From positions 1-38,828 of IMG/VR virus record IMGVR_UViG_3300022687_000023: a DNA stretch of 38,828 bases; one strand, written 5' to 3'. The stretch's first letter is position 1; every line of letters begins with the position of its first letter. Under the pieces are notes generated by a model that had not been told where the DNA came from, ran no database searches, and saw nothing but the letters and a program-made list of their open reading frames with translations. This stretch comes from a virus. The translations under genes and the position numbers were made by a program. Shown here piece after piece: positions 15,420 through 24,520 of this stretch.

Positions 15420-15875
15420 TCAGGCTTCGGGGTTGGTGATGCCGGCGAGGTAGGTCTGGACCATCGCTTCGTCGAAGCGCACCCAGACGCCAATCTCGTC
15501 GACATGATCGACGAAGCCGGCGATCGAGCGGGCGCCGGTACCATCCGTGGCCGCCACCGTTTCGTCATCCACGGCATAGGCCGGCATGCCGATGTGAGAG
15601 GCGTCGATTTCGTCGCCATCGGCCGAATTCGCGAAGCGGAAGACGCCCGGTCGGTAATCGGCCTCGACAGCGGCATCGGCGCCGCCCGTATTGTCGGCGC
15701 GGCTCTGGGTGCGGCCCACGCCGATCAAGCCTGTCGCGGTCTGCCCGGCGACGAGGAAGCCATCGGCGTCGCGCATGACGAGCGCGCCCTTGTAAAGAAC
15801 CTCGTCGGCTGCGACCCCGCCGCGACGGTCGGAGCCGATCGCTTCGGGGGTGTTACGGTCAGCGCTGAGCGCCAT
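15420..15875 (-). CDS. Capsid decoration/cement-like protein, 151 aa
   Basis: It lies between the protease/scaffold gene and the capsid gene, sharing a base with the gpI stop (TGATG). The sequence is beta-rich with capping-protein-like stretches (GALVMRDADGFLVAG, FRFANSADGDEIDAS) and no Cys. In Mu-like phages this position often carries a DUF2190-like or gpD-like decoration protein. Position and composition carry the call. Confidence 0.7.
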   Translation of the reverse strand: MALSADRNTPEAIGSDRRGGVAADEVLYKGALVMRDADGFLVAGQTATGLIGVGRTQSRADNTGGADAAVEADYRPGVFRFANSADGDEIDASHIGMPAYAVDDETVAATDGTGARSIAGFVDHVDEIGVWVRFDEAMVQTYLAGITNPEA

Positions 15876-16564
15876 CAGAGCACCTCCTGGGCTTTGGCCT
15901 CATTGGCCAGGGTTTTCTTGTAGGCGTCGGCGTCGAGGCCAAGCAGAGCGACCGCGCTCGAATGAGCGTCGCCCATTGCAGCTCCGCCGCCCTTCGGCTG
16001 TTCGGCGACGAGGCGTCCGCCATCGATCTTCGGCAGGGCCGAAAGCTCGGCCTTGACCTCTTCGAGGGCCGCGGCGCCAGCGCTCCCGCGCTTGATGTAG
16101 TGGTCGCGCAGCGCCTTCGCGCCAACGCGGCCTTCCTTGATCGCGCCATCGACCAGGGCCGTTGCCGCCTCGGTGCCGCGGTCCGCCTGCAGGGTCGCGA
16201 GTTTGGTGCCCAGCTCCTTCAACTCGGCGTGCAGCGCGGCGACGGTGTTGGCGTCGCCGCCGTTCCGGCTCAGCGTCTCGACGGCTGCCACGATCGCGTC
16301 GGCGCCGGCGTCATCCTTCAGGCCGGCCGCCTTGGCGACCTTCGCGAGGGTCGCTTTCGCCGCGCCGTCCTGGGCCAGCTTCTCGACGGCCACAAGGACA
16401 ACCTTACCGTCCGCGCCATCATCGAGGCCGGCGGCCTTGGCAAGGGCGGACATCTCTTCCTTGGCGGGCCCCTTCTTGAGCGCGGCAATGGCTTCCATCG
16501 CCGCCTCCTCGGTCGCGTCATCGGCAAGGCCTAGCGCCTTGCGCAGCTTGGCAAGCAAATCCAT
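15875..16564 (-). CDS. Z: Nested in-frame scaffold protein, Mu gpZ analogue
   Basis: Inside the gpI frame an ATG at 16564 (MDLLAKLRKALG) has AAGGAG 7 nt upstream, far better than the gpI start itself. It would give a 229-aa, almost wholly helical Ala/Lys/Glu-rich protein, as expected for an assembly scaffold. Mu uses the same arrangement, with Z starting within I in the same frame. Confidence 0.8.
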   Translation of the reverse strand: MDLLAKLRKALGLADDATEEAAMEAIAALKKGPAKEEMSALAKAAGLDDGADGKVVLVAVEKLAQDGAAKATLAKVAKAAGLKDDAGADAIVAAVETLSRNGGDANTVAALHAELKELGTKLATLQADRGTEAATALVDGAIKEGRVGAKALRDHYIKRGSAGAAALEEVKAELSALPKIDGGRLVAEQPKGGGAAMGDAHSSAVALLGLDADAYKKTLANEAKAQEVL

Positions 16565-17083
16565 GTCGTTGCTCCTTGAGTTCAGGGAAACCAGATCCGG
16601 CAGGCCTGGATCATTCGTCAGCGCAGCGCGCAGCAGCTCCAGCACGCGGCCGCTTTTCTCGTCATAGGTGAAGACCGGCGAGATGTGCCGATAGGCTTTG
16701 TCATCGAGCAGGGCCTTGCCGCTGTTGGTCCACTCAACCCGGCCATAGAGGCCGTCGCCGCGGGTCTGCAGTTCGACGATCCAGCCGCGCGCCGGCGCGG
16801 GCTCGCCGCGCTTGGCGGCGAAGTCAGTCGCATGGTCCTGGTCGATCACCAGCCTGCCGCCGCCTCGTTTCAGGCTGGCGCGAGCGATCACATCCAAATT
16901 CTCGCACTGGAAAGGCCCGCGACCGTCCACGGTCACGAAGCGACCGGCCGGCAGCAGCCGGACCCAGTCCGTCCCCTGCTCGAGCTCGGCCAGCGGGGCG
17001 GCCATGAGGGCCGTCGCCGGGAGGGCGTTGAGAATGGCTGTTGCGCTGGTGCGGTACATGACGGCACTATTGCCGCGACGCAC
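15875..17083 (-). CDS. I: Head maturation protease, Mu gpI family, with scaffold domain
   Basis: 402 aa from a GTG at 17083; an ATG at 17059 (MYRTSAT) is an alternative, and neither has a strong ribosome site. The N-terminal half (about 25-170) is the Mu I protease: WVRLLPAGRFVTVDGRGPF, VIDQDHATDF (with the catalytic-type His), ..YRHISPVFTYD. The second half is a long Ala/Lys/Glu-rich helical scaffold. In Mu, gpI cleaves scaffold and itself during head maturation. It is the first structural gene after the SIR2 cargo gene, and a hairpin lies just upstream. Confidence 0.9.
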   Translation of the reverse strand: MRRGNSAVMYRTSATAILNALPATALMAAPLAELEQGTDWVRLLPAGRFVTVDGRGPFQCENLDVIARASLKRGGGRLVIDQDHATDFAAKRGEPAPARGWIVELQTRGDGLYGRVEWTNSGKALLDDKAYRHISPVFTYDEKSGRVLELLRAALTNDPGLPDLVSLNSRSNDMDLLAKLRKALGLADDATEEAAMEAIAALKKGPAKEEMSALAKAAGLDDGADGKVVLVAVEKLAQDGAAKATLAKVAKAAGLKDDAGADAIVAAVETLSRNGGDANTVAALHAELKELGTKLATLQADRGTEAATALVDGAIKEGRVGAKALRDHYIKRGSAGAAALEEVKAELSALPKIDGGRLVAEQPKGGGAAMGDAHSSAVALLGLDADAYKKTLANEAKAQEVL

Positions 17084-17094
17084 GCAAAGATGTT

Positions 17095-17112
17095 CCCCGA
17101 AGGGCTTCGGGG
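17095..17112. terminator. CCCCGAA-TTCGGGG hairpin upstream of gpI
   Basis: CCCCGAA GGGC TTCGGGG: 7-bp stem, 4-nt loop, 158 nt after the stop of the SIR2 gene and 11 nt before the gpI GTG. It nearly equals the palindrome at 27563-27580. It may terminate the cargo transcript, or hide the gpI ribosome site in read-through RNA. Confidence 0.5.
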
Positions 17113-17269
17113 AGGGGAGCGATGGGCTGGCGGGTCAACGACCACTATGAAGAGGTGATGGAAGCGGATTAGCGACGGTGGCGCGTATCGCTGAAGCAGG
17201 TGTCTCGTACTGCCCTGTTCCTAGCGCCTGTCGCGGCGTTAGTTTTCGGATTCTGGCGGGGCTGACAGC
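17113..17269 (-). other. Non-coding gap between SIR2 cargo gene and gpI
   Basis: No gene is seen. In Mu a late, activator-dependent promoter (PI) lies upstream of gene I, so this is the expected place for one. A TTGACC reads on the minus strand at about 17138-17133 but no good -10 follows. Nothing firm can be called. Confidence 0.3.
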
Positions 17270-20200
17270 TTATCTGCGCTCAACGAGAGCGGGCGATTGT
17301 GCTGTAACTACGTTAATTGCAGTCGCTCCCCGGAAGGTGAAGGCAAGGTTGAATGTAACGTCTTCATAGAGCTGTATATTTTCCCAAGCTTCATGAGCGC
17401 TGTTGTTTTCATGCGCGAAAATATTCCGACCGTGAATCGGGCTCGCGATGAACACGTAGCCGACTTCCTGCTTGACGACTTGACCCTTGAAGATCGAAAG
17501 TTCTCCATCCTGATCGGTCAAGGAGGCTTTGGTCTGCCTTTTCGCCGCTGGGGAAACGTCGGCATCCTGCAAGCTGTCAAATATACTGTCGCTGGTGGCA
17601 AAGTCGCCTGCACGAAATAGCTCGCGTCCATACCAGAGCTGAGCGTCATAATTGCTGTCGCCATTCGAAAAGCCCGAGCGGAAATGCTGTATCGCCGAAC
17701 TCCGCTCGGCGGCATCGGACGATTCTGCGTGAAGCATACCTAGTCGCCAGTGAGCTGTCTTTGCCGTTGGGTGCTCAGAAATGACCTTCCGCAAGACGCT
17801 CTTTGCGGAAGCAACGTCGCCGCCATCGAGATAGAGATCCGCCAATCTGACAGCGATCCACTCCTGCCGCGAATTTGCAGTGAAGGCCCTCTCCAAGGCA
17901 AGTTTAGCCTTGGGCTCGTCGCTTATCGCGGTTCGATAGTTCGCCTCGGTGGTCAAAATGTACTCATCGTTCGGAAATAGAATCCGACCAGTCGATATCT
18001 CGGCTTCAATTTCCTTCATGCGCTCTACAAGGACGCGATCCCGGCCGCCTTCCTCAGCCTCTTCTCGGAGATGATCTTTCAATTCATCCACCAGAACTTG
18101 CAATCTAGTGTTGACCGCGTAGGCATGCCGGCGAGAACCGGAACCAAGGCGGTGGAGTGAACGGTGGCGGTACTGCTTTCGAAGAAGCGGATTGGTTTCT
18201 TCTAGCGCCTTCTTCCGATAAAGGACCGCCATCGAATGCTGAATGCTGGCATCGTGCTCAGCAAGCTTTTCGGCATCTCCTAGAAGTGACTCAGCGCGTC
18301 TGAGGTTGCCACCGCCGTGGTTCATCTCGAATATCGCTTCCTGCTGAAGCACATACGGGTCATCCTGTCCGACCGCTTCGCGCGCGACTTTATAGAGTGA
18401 CCGACCCATTTCCACCGAGGGGAAGGCGTCGACCACGGCGCGCCCTCGCGTCAAATGATCAAACGCCTCCTTGTCCACGGAGAAGCTGATGTTCAGACCG
18501 CCCAAGATTCGCAGAATCTGATTCAGCATGTCTTCATGACTCGACAGCGTCTCAGAGAAAACAATCTCCGCGACGTGAGGGTGTCTGGCACGATACAAAC
18601 GGTCGCCGATATAGCGGTCGTATTCGCTATAGACAATCTTCTCAAGGGGCCGAAACAGCTCCTTCTCGAACTCATCGAAATGGATGTCGGATACTCTGGC
18701 GATCACACCCGCACGTACCGGGACGCCGAACCGGTTAAGGGTACAGACGTCAAGATAAAGGAGCTTCGCAGAGTCGGGCGTAATGCGGGCGTATTCGTCA
18801 GCGACGATCTCTTCGAAGGGGCGCCCGAGGGTTGCCTCATGGAGTGCTACGAGGATCTGTCGTTGCGCCCTGTCCTTAAATGCTCTCACACGATCATCGG
18901 GCTTCAAGTCCGCCAAAAGTCCCAAAGCTCGGTGGGTCTGTAGCTTTTCGAGGAGCTCGCCAATCTCCAAGTCCGAAAGGTAGCGAACCGGGTAGGAATT
19001 CACTACAAATTCCTCTAGAGCCTCGCAACGCGTGTTCCATTCGTTGTCGCGTTCAGCAGCGACGACGCTCAGTTGCACTTTCCGAGTCTGCATCTGTTTT
19101 AGAAACTGCGACAGTTCCGAGACGCGGAGCGATGGGCGATCGACAAATAGAAAGATGCGGCGATTGGTGATTTCGTAGATTTCCTGAAAATGATTGGCGC
19201 GAAGCGCGCCGACATCGGAAAGATAGAAAACCAACGCGTCATAGTCGGTGGCCGCGTCCCATGCCGTTCGCTTAAGTGCTGTGGTCTTACCGTTACCGGC
19301 TGCTCCCTTGAGCACGAAGAGTTCGACTGGCTTCCTAGATGCGGTTTCTTCCTCGAGGACAGCGTCAACGAGAATAGTGTCGGAAACCTTCCGGCGAACG
19401 TCCATCTTTGCCAGGATGCCTGCAAATCCGCGGTCATAGCCCTTGTAGTAGTCGACTGGCGCCACTTGCTCGACCGGCATGCCGGACCGGACATGAAGGA
19501 TGTCGGTAGTGAGATACTGCACCGTGGTGTCGCTGTAGGTGCGGTTGCCTAGTACACGGAAGCGATCGATCGAAGGTGCGTCGGAAGGATTGATTTTAGA
19601 AAGTTTGCGGTTATTGGCGGGAATTTGCTGATCCAACTCCTTGAGAAACGCTTCAAAGGTCGCCTTGATCGCGGTAATGCGATTGGCTTGCCAGTCACGG
19701 GCTTCGATTTCATCGAACGTGGGCGAGACTACATAATATTGCGGCCGTCTCTGGTTCGCATTGAACAGGTCGAAAAGCACCGTTTGTACGTTCGGATCGT
19801 CGATGGAATAGCCGCAAAAGATTATGGGGAATTCGTGTCCCATGCCTTTGAGCATATCGAATAACCGCGACCGGTGCCGCGCGAAGGTGACATACTGATC
19901 GGATGTTATGATCAGCGGGGCTTCAGGGTCGTTCGAGTGATGCAGGCATCCGTGCAGTTTGAGGAATTTAAGCGGGTTCTGAAATTTTTTCGCATCTCTC
20001 TCTACAAGCTGGTCATTCTTAATGAAGGGTACCAGCGTTTGCAGCGACTGCTTATTTGTTTGGTATGCGCGGTCGACGATGAGATCATAATTGGTGGTCG
20101 CGATAGCGTGCCAATGAAATTCCGGTATCAGCTGGTGGAAGTCGGCGGGAGAAAAATCGATAAAGACATCCCTGAGATACGATTGCATCAACAGCAGTCC

Positions 20201-20443
20201 AGCCTCCGAAACACAATACCGTGCTACGACAGCAAGCGACCGATCCTTGAGCTTGCCGCCAAGAAATTTATCAGAAAGCAGATCCCTCAGGTCGTCTCCC
20301 TTGGGAGCGCGGGTTTGCGGATTCGGATGCTTGGCACCTCTGGATGCCCCGGATCCTAGGAACAAGATTGCATTGCCTTCGCGCACGGCGTCGATGAGCG
20401 TCGGCGGAAGGTTTAGCGGCGTTTGGTTCAAAATCCCCCCCAT
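17270..20443 (-). CDS. SIR2 - P-loop NTPase - TPR-like - cold-shock-like defence protein
   Basis: 1057 aa from the ATG at 20443 (a TTG at 20482 would add 13). SIR2-like domain, about 10-270: FLGSGAS (28-34), TTNYD with Asn118, KLHG with His164, GYSIDDPN (211-218), the usual NADase residues. P-loop domain from about 330: GAAGNGKT (380-387) and IFLFVD with Asp435. A long helical, TPR-like part follows (about 690-970). The end (987-1046) has a cold-shock/OB pattern: GYVFI, NIFAHE, VTFNL, RGATAINV. SIR2-STAND proteins such as Avs5 sense phage and deplete NAD; a defence role is inferred. Sampled 60-base lines are 40-47% GC against about 70% nearby, so it is recently acquired cargo in the late operon. 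No partner gene is seen. Confidence 0.85.
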   Translation of the reverse strand: MGGILNQTPLNLPPTLIDAVREGNAILFLGSGASRGAKHPNPQTRAPKGDDLRDLLSDKFLGGKLKDRSLAVVARYCVSEAGLLLMQSYLRDVFIDFSPADFHQLIPEFHWHAIATTNYDLIVDRAYQTNKQSLQTLVPFIKNDQLVERDAKKFQNPLKFLKLHGCLHHSNDPEAPLIITSDQYVTFARHRSRLFDMLKGMGHEFPIIFCGYSIDDPNVQTVLFDLFNANQRRPQYYVVSPTFDEIEARDWQANRITAIKATFEAFLKELDQQIPANNRKLSKINPSDAPSIDRFRVLGNRTYSDTTVQYLTTDILHVRSGMPVEQVAPVDYYKGYDRGFAGILAKMDVRRKVSDTILVDAVLEEETASRKPVELFVLKGAAGNGKTTALKRTAWDAATDYDALVFYLSDVGALRANHFQEIYEITNRRIFLFVDRPSLRVSELSQFLKQMQTRKVQLSVVAAERDNEWNTRCEALEEFVVNSYPVRYLSDLEIGELLEKLQTHRALGLLADLKPDDRVRAFKDRAQRQILVALHEATLGRPFEEIVADEYARITPDSAKLLYLDVCTLNRFGVPVRAGVIARVSDIHFDEFEKELFRPLEKIVYSEYDRYIGDRLYRARHPHVAEIVFSETLSSHEDMLNQILRILGGLNISFSVDKEAFDHLTRGRAVVDAFPSVEMGRSLYKVAREAVGQDDPYVLQQEAIFEMNHGGGNLRRAESLLGDAEKLAEHDASIQHSMAVLYRKKALEETNPLLRKQYRHRSLHRLGSGSRRHAYAVNTRLQVLVDELKDHLREEAEEGGRDRVLVERMKEIEAEISTGRILFPNDEYILTTEANYRTAISDEPKAKLALERAFTANSRQEWIAVRLADLYLDGGDVASAKSVLRKVISEHPTAKTAHWRLGMLHAESSDAAERSSAIQHFRSGFSNGDSNYDAQLWYGRELFRAGDFATSDSIFDSLQDADVSPAAKRQTKASLTDQDGELSIFKGQVVKQEVGYVFIASPIHGRNIFAHENNSAHEAWENIQLYEDVTFNLAFTFRGATAINVVTAQSPALVERR

Positions 20444-20635
20444 AGCCGAAAAGTCGAACAGCAACTCTAGTTTTGAATTCAAAGCAGAGTAATGCGCCTC
20501 GCCTCGTATTAAAATCGATTTTGAAGGGGCTTAAAAGCCCGTCGAAGGGCTCAAAAGTCTTTCGTGGGCCCTGGACACTAGCCAAGGTCGGCAGACGGTC
20601 TCTAAGGATCTGTGACGATCGCCGCTGGAGTGGGC
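20444..20635 (-). promoter_or_regulatory. AT-rich region upstream of SIR2 cargo gene, with hairpin
   Basis: The stop of gpF and the cargo gene start are about 190 bases apart, unlike the overlapping genes around. GGGCT (20527-20531) and AGCCC (20536-20540) form a short hairpin that could end the gpF transcript. Downstream on the minus strand lies an AT-rich stretch with a -10-like TAATAC near 20510. This suggests a private promoter for the cargo gene, but no strong -35 is seen. Confidence 0.35.
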
Positions 20636-21277
20636 CTACCTGAGCCGCTCCCAGGCAACTCCCACATTGCCCGACCAGCCTGGATCGGGCGGGATCGCCA
20701 AGCGCGGGTCATCGCCGGGCGTGATGGAATACGCGTAGCGGGCGAGATCGCGCTCAGAAAGGCTCTGGGCGTAACAGCGGCACTGGAAGCCGTTCGGCGG
20801 ATAGTGCGTCAGCCAAAATGGATCATCGACGGGCAGCACGACACCGTGCCACTCGCGGTGCGTCTCGCGCACACGAGGGTCGTTAGCCGTCACATAGCGA
20901 ATATAGGGTCGAATGCGCTTGAGCTGCTGGATCTGCGCCCAGCGGCCCGCGGCGCGCGCATTCGCTGTCTGCACCCGAAAGATCAGATTCGCGCGCCGGC
21001 CGGCGTCCTCTTCGCCATCGCTCCAGCCATACTCGGCGACGATGCGATCATACTCCCTGCGGAAGTCGGCCGCCGTGCCGCCTTTCTCCATGATTTCCAG
21101 TATCGCTTTCAGCATGTCCTGACGGAGCGCCTCGGCCGCCTGGTCGGCCGCGCTGCTTGAGGCAGTATCGGCGCCGGCTAGAACTGCCCGCCACTGCGTT
21201 TCGCTGATCCCCAGCTGGCCCCGCAGGAAGTCGATCGCCTCCTGGAACCGGACCGCGAATTCCCTTGCGTCAGCCAT
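20636..21277 (-). CDS. F: Minor head/morphogenesis protein, Mu gpF family (short)
   Basis: 213 aa. The gpF/SPP1 gp7-type core is visible: VQTANARAAGRWAQI (about 117-131), RPYIRYVTANDPRVRETHRE (about 138-157), W-HGVVLPVDDPFW, and HYPPNGFQCRC (about 173-183) with its two Cys. Mu gpF is about twice as long, so this is a reduced form; the first 100 residues are a helical linker. Its start overlaps the portal gene by 8 bases. It precedes the cargo gene but its C-terminus looks complete. Confidence 0.85.
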   Translation of the reverse strand: MADAREFAVRFQEAIDFLRGQLGISETQWRAVLAGADTASSSAADQAAEALRQDMLKAILEIMEKGGTAADFRREYDRIVAEYGWSDGEEDAGRRANLIFRVQTANARAAGRWAQIQQLKRIRPYIRYVTANDPRVRETHREWHGVVLPVDDPFWLTHYPPNGFQCRCYAQSLSERDLARYAYSITPGDDPRLAIPPDPGWSGNVGVAWERLR

Positions 21278-22838
21278 CGCCTCTCACAATCTCGTCGGCC
21301 AGTTCAGCGCGGCCGGACAGCTCTGCCAGGACGAGCGCCTGGCGCATCGCCATCGCGAGATCCTCGGAGGAAAGTCGCAGCGCGGCAAGCGCCTCGCTCA
21401 GCGCCTCAGCATTCGCCGAATCCTCGACCGCCTTGCGCACCTGATCGATGATATCTTGCCGCGCGTCGGCCGTGATCGCGGCCGCGCCTGCGATCAGCTC
21501 CTCATCGTCGGGTACCCGCGGCCTGCGGGCCAGCGTCTCGCGCCCGGTTTGGGACCCGAGGGACGGCGAGGTGGGAACGCTGGGCACTGATGCGGGTTTG
21601 AGCACGTCGTCGCCCTCGTCCGGCTCGGAGAGCCCGAGCATCTCGTACATCTCTGACGTCCTAACACGCAGCCCCATGCCGACGAGCTGGCGCACGCCTG
21701 AGAGCGTCAGTCGAACGTCGCGCTCCTCGGCGCGGCCGATCCTCAAGCGCGGATAGCTCGGCTGCGGTCCGTATTCCAGATCGATCCAAGGACGGATCAG
21801 GTCGCGATTGAGGACAGCGGCGACGGATTTGCAATCGGCCCGCTCGATATCCTCCTGGACGAGGCGATGCTCCTTGCCGACCGCATGGCCCCCGGCAATG
21901 GCGTCGGTGGTCGCGGTCTGGCCGAGCACTGCTTTCGAGATCTGGCGGTCCAGCCAGTCGGAGCGCTTCTCATAGAGGTCGGAGCCCTGGCCGACATTCT
22001 TCGATTCGATGAACTCGATCAGCATGCCTTCGGGAACGATTGCGGCGCAGTCGCCGGCAATATTCGCAACGGCGCGGAACAGCGTCGCCTTATCCTCCTC
22101 GGTGGCGCTGGAGTGATATTTGCCGACACGGACAGGCTGTCCGAAGGTCTGCGCGAAGATCGCCCAATCGCGTTGCGTGAATGCCTTGAACATCCAGCCC
22201 CAGGTGGCGAGCCGCGCCAGCCCGGAGCGGATCGGCAGGCCGGACTTGGCGCGCATCACGGGCGCGATGAACTTGAAAGGCGGCAGCGGCGTGTCGCCGC
22301 CCTGGTCGATCAGCAGCGGCGTCTTGCCGTCATCGCGCGAAAAGCGGAAGTGGCGCGGGTCGCGCCATTCCAGCCGGTCCGGCCGCCACTGGCCCGCGCT
22401 CGTGTCCCAGATGATTTCCGTGAAGCTGACGCCCTTGCCGACCGCGTCGAGAATGTCGAAAAGCTCATCGGCCAGTTCGTCGCGGGCGAGCCACTCGCGC
22501 ACCGTCTCGGCCTGGTCGGCCTGGTGCTTTTCGTCGCCGGCGGCGTCGACCGTGATTTCGAGCTGGCACACGGCGCGCTTGCGCGTGCCGAGCACCGCGG
22601 CGTAATGCGGGTCGCGCTCCTCGATCAGTTCGGCCAGTTCGAGGTAGCGCATCGGCTCACCCTGGTCGGCCTCGCGCAGCATATTGGCCAGGCGCACCGG
22701 ATTTAGGCCGTCAGCCGGATAGCCGGCGAAAGGCGAGCGCACGCCGCCGATGGTCGGAGCGGCGATCTCCTGTTTCAGCGCCGCGCGCTGGATCGGCCGA
22801 TTGAACTGGTCGTAAAGGACGGGTCGGGTTTCAGCCAT
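21270..22838 (-). CDS. Portal protein, Mu gp29 family (DUF935)
   Basis: 522 aa from the ATG at 22838, which overlaps the terminase stop (TAATG) and has GAGGAGG 6 nt upstream; the frame continues upstream only as shadow. Features of DUF935: LAELIEERDPHYAAVLGTRK (about 66-85), V-GKGVSFTEI-W (about 134-144), F-K-FTQRDWAIFAQTFGQP (about 218-237) and AVLGQTATTDA (about 299-309). It forms the dodecameric portal through which DNA is packaged. The last 90 residues are a polar helical tail. Confidence 0.92.
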   Translation of the reverse strand: MAETRPVLYDQFNRPIQRAALKQEIAAPTIGGVRSPFAGYPADGLNPVRLANMLREADQGEPMRYLELAELIEERDPHYAAVLGTRKRAVCQLEITVDAAGDEKHQADQAETVREWLARDELADELFDILDAVGKGVSFTEIIWDTSAGQWRPDRLEWRDPRHFRFSRDDGKTPLLIDQGGDTPLPPFKFIAPVMRAKSGLPIRSGLARLATWGWMFKAFTQRDWAIFAQTFGQPVRVGKYHSSATEEDKATLFRAVANIAGDCAAIVPEGMLIEFIESKNVGQGSDLYEKRSDWLDRQISKAVLGQTATTDAIAGGHAVGKEHRLVQEDIERADCKSVAAVLNRDLIRPWIDLEYGPQPSYPRLRIGRAEERDVRLTLSGVRQLVGMGLRVRTSEMYEMLGLSEPDEGDDVLKPASVPSVPTSPSLGSQTGRETLARRPRVPDDEELIAGAAAITADARQDIIDQVRKAVEDSANAEALSEALAALRLSSEDLAMAMRQALVLAELSGRAELADEIVRGDG

Positions 22839-24520
22839 TACAGGCCTCCTCTCAGTCGCGCGCCGAATGGCGAGCGCCACCAGCTCGTATTGATGCCGGC
22901 CGCGGCATCGTCTTCGGGTTCGTCACGCATTCGCCCTTCGGCGGGCGCGGGCTGCGTCGCGGGGCGGTAGCCATATTCGGCAACATCTTCGTCGGCGGCC
23001 GCGTTGGCCAGCATGACACTCACCACGGAGTCGCCGTGCCGCTGCGCGCCGTCAGCCCCTTGGGTGTGCTCATTGTCGGGGATCTTCGGCACGCCACGCA
23101 CGACCCGAAGCAACCGGAAGTCGCCCTTCACGTCGGCATCGAGTGGAACCTGGATCGTGCGGTCCTGAAAGCGCACCATCATTTTCGGCGCATGGTCGAG
23201 ATACCAGGCTTGCGTCAGCATCACGGCCTCGATCCGCGACGGCCCATACTTCTGCACGCAGCGCTCGGCGAGATATTGGCCGTTGCCGCGCGCGTCGAGC
23301 TTTCCGGCCGCGAAGCGGGGCAGGCGGTCGGTAATGTGAAACGTCACCTGCTCCTGCTCGCGGAATGGCACGTTGCGCATCTCCAGCATGAAAGGCGCGC
23401 GGCGAACCAGGTCGCGACCCTCTTGGAGCGGCGTATAGACGGAAAGGTCGCCTGTCCGCCCAAAGTCGAAACCGAAACTGTGGCGCAGGCTCTCGTCGAG
23501 CGTCTCAATCACCGGGTCGATATCCTCGGCGAGCCACTCAGAGATCCATGCCTCGCGAAAGGCGTCCGGCTTCAGAGCGAAGTCGTCGGGGCAGCGCAGT
23601 CGGATGACCTTCGTTTCGGCATCCATGCAGGATTCGACCAGGGCGCCGGAAATGTAGACGCCGCCGCCCAGGCTCGGCACGCAATCCAGTTCCTCGCCCG
23701 CCGCCGCGCCGTAATAGCTGCGGATCTCGCTCCGCCATTGCGCCTCAGCCTCGGGCGACCATTCCTTGCCGGTCACAAGGCAGATGCGCTGATAGAGGCC
23801 TTGGCGCAGAGCGTCGTCGAAGGTGGTCCGTACCACATGGCCGGCACGCTTGCCGGAGCGCACCTCCTCGATGAGGGACGCGAATGCGTTGTCCGCGCCA
23901 TTGTGGGTAGATATGACCAGGACGCGGCCGCCCCAGATCAGCAGGGCCATCGCCGACTTGAGCAGCTCGTCGGGCTCATCGTGGAAGGCGAACTCGTCCA
24001 GGATCACGAAGCCCTGCTTGCCACGCAGCGAGCGCGGCCGGGATGAGAGCGCCACGATCTCGAAGCCGCTGGCGAAGCTGATCCGGAATGCCTTGATCGA
24101 CCGGTCCGCGCCGTTCTCGTCCTGCTCCTCGAAAAGGAACTCCTGGACGGCGCTCGCGGCGGGCATGAAGGCGCGCGCCCACATGGCGCATGCGTCGATG
24201 AATTCGCGCGCCATGTCGAGATTGTAGCCGATGTAAAAGGTGTCCATGCCGCCGGCCGATTTCGCAGCGCCGCTGAACAATACGCCGGCCGAGCCGATTC
24301 CCCAGGTGGCGCCGATGCGGCGGCTCTTTTCATCGACGACCAGGGCATGCGTCGAGACGCTTTCGAGACGCTCTTTCTGGTAAGTCAGGAGGACGCCCAG
24401 CAGATCTGTATCGGCCAGCGCATCGGGGAGGGATTGCATGGCCGCGCGGCGATGCCGCGCCCAATCCTCCTCTGTGACCGGGCCGGCGTCATCTTCGGCG
24501 AGATGGTCGAGTAGCGTCAT
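22838..24520 (-). CDS. Large terminase subunit, Mu gp28 family
   Basis: 560 aa. ATPase part: Walker A-like EKSRRIGATWGI (about 64-75), ALSSRPRSLRGKQGFVILDE with Walker B VILDE (about 172-176), and the coupling STHNG (about 203-207). RNase H-like nuclease part in the second half: FGFDFGRTGDLSVY (about 340-353), with Asp residues fitting the nuclease core. It cuts and packages phage DNA by a headful mechanism in Mu. Its start overlaps the 76-aa gene (ATGA). Confidence 0.93.
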   Translation of the reverse strand: MTLLDHLAEDDAGPVTEEDWARHRRAAMQSLPDALADTDLLGVLLTYQKERLESVSTHALVVDEKSRRIGATWGIGSAGVLFSGAAKSAGGMDTFYIGYNLDMAREFIDACAMWARAFMPAASAVQEFLFEEQDENGADRSIKAFRISFASGFEIVALSSRPRSLRGKQGFVILDEFAFHDEPDELLKSAMALLIWGGRVLVISTHNGADNAFASLIEEVRSGKRAGHVVRTTFDDALRQGLYQRICLVTGKEWSPEAEAQWRSEIRSYYGAAAGEELDCVPSLGGGVYISGALVESCMDAETKVIRLRCPDDFALKPDAFREAWISEWLAEDIDPVIETLDESLRHSFGFDFGRTGDLSVYTPLQEGRDLVRRAPFMLEMRNVPFREQEQVTFHITDRLPRFAAGKLDARGNGQYLAERCVQKYGPSRIEAVMLTQAWYLDHAPKMMVRFQDRTIQVPLDADVKGDFRLLRVVRGVPKIPDNEHTQGADGAQRHGDSVVSVMLANAAADEDVAEYGYRPATQPAPAEGRMRDEPEDDAAAGINTSWWRSPFGARLRGGL

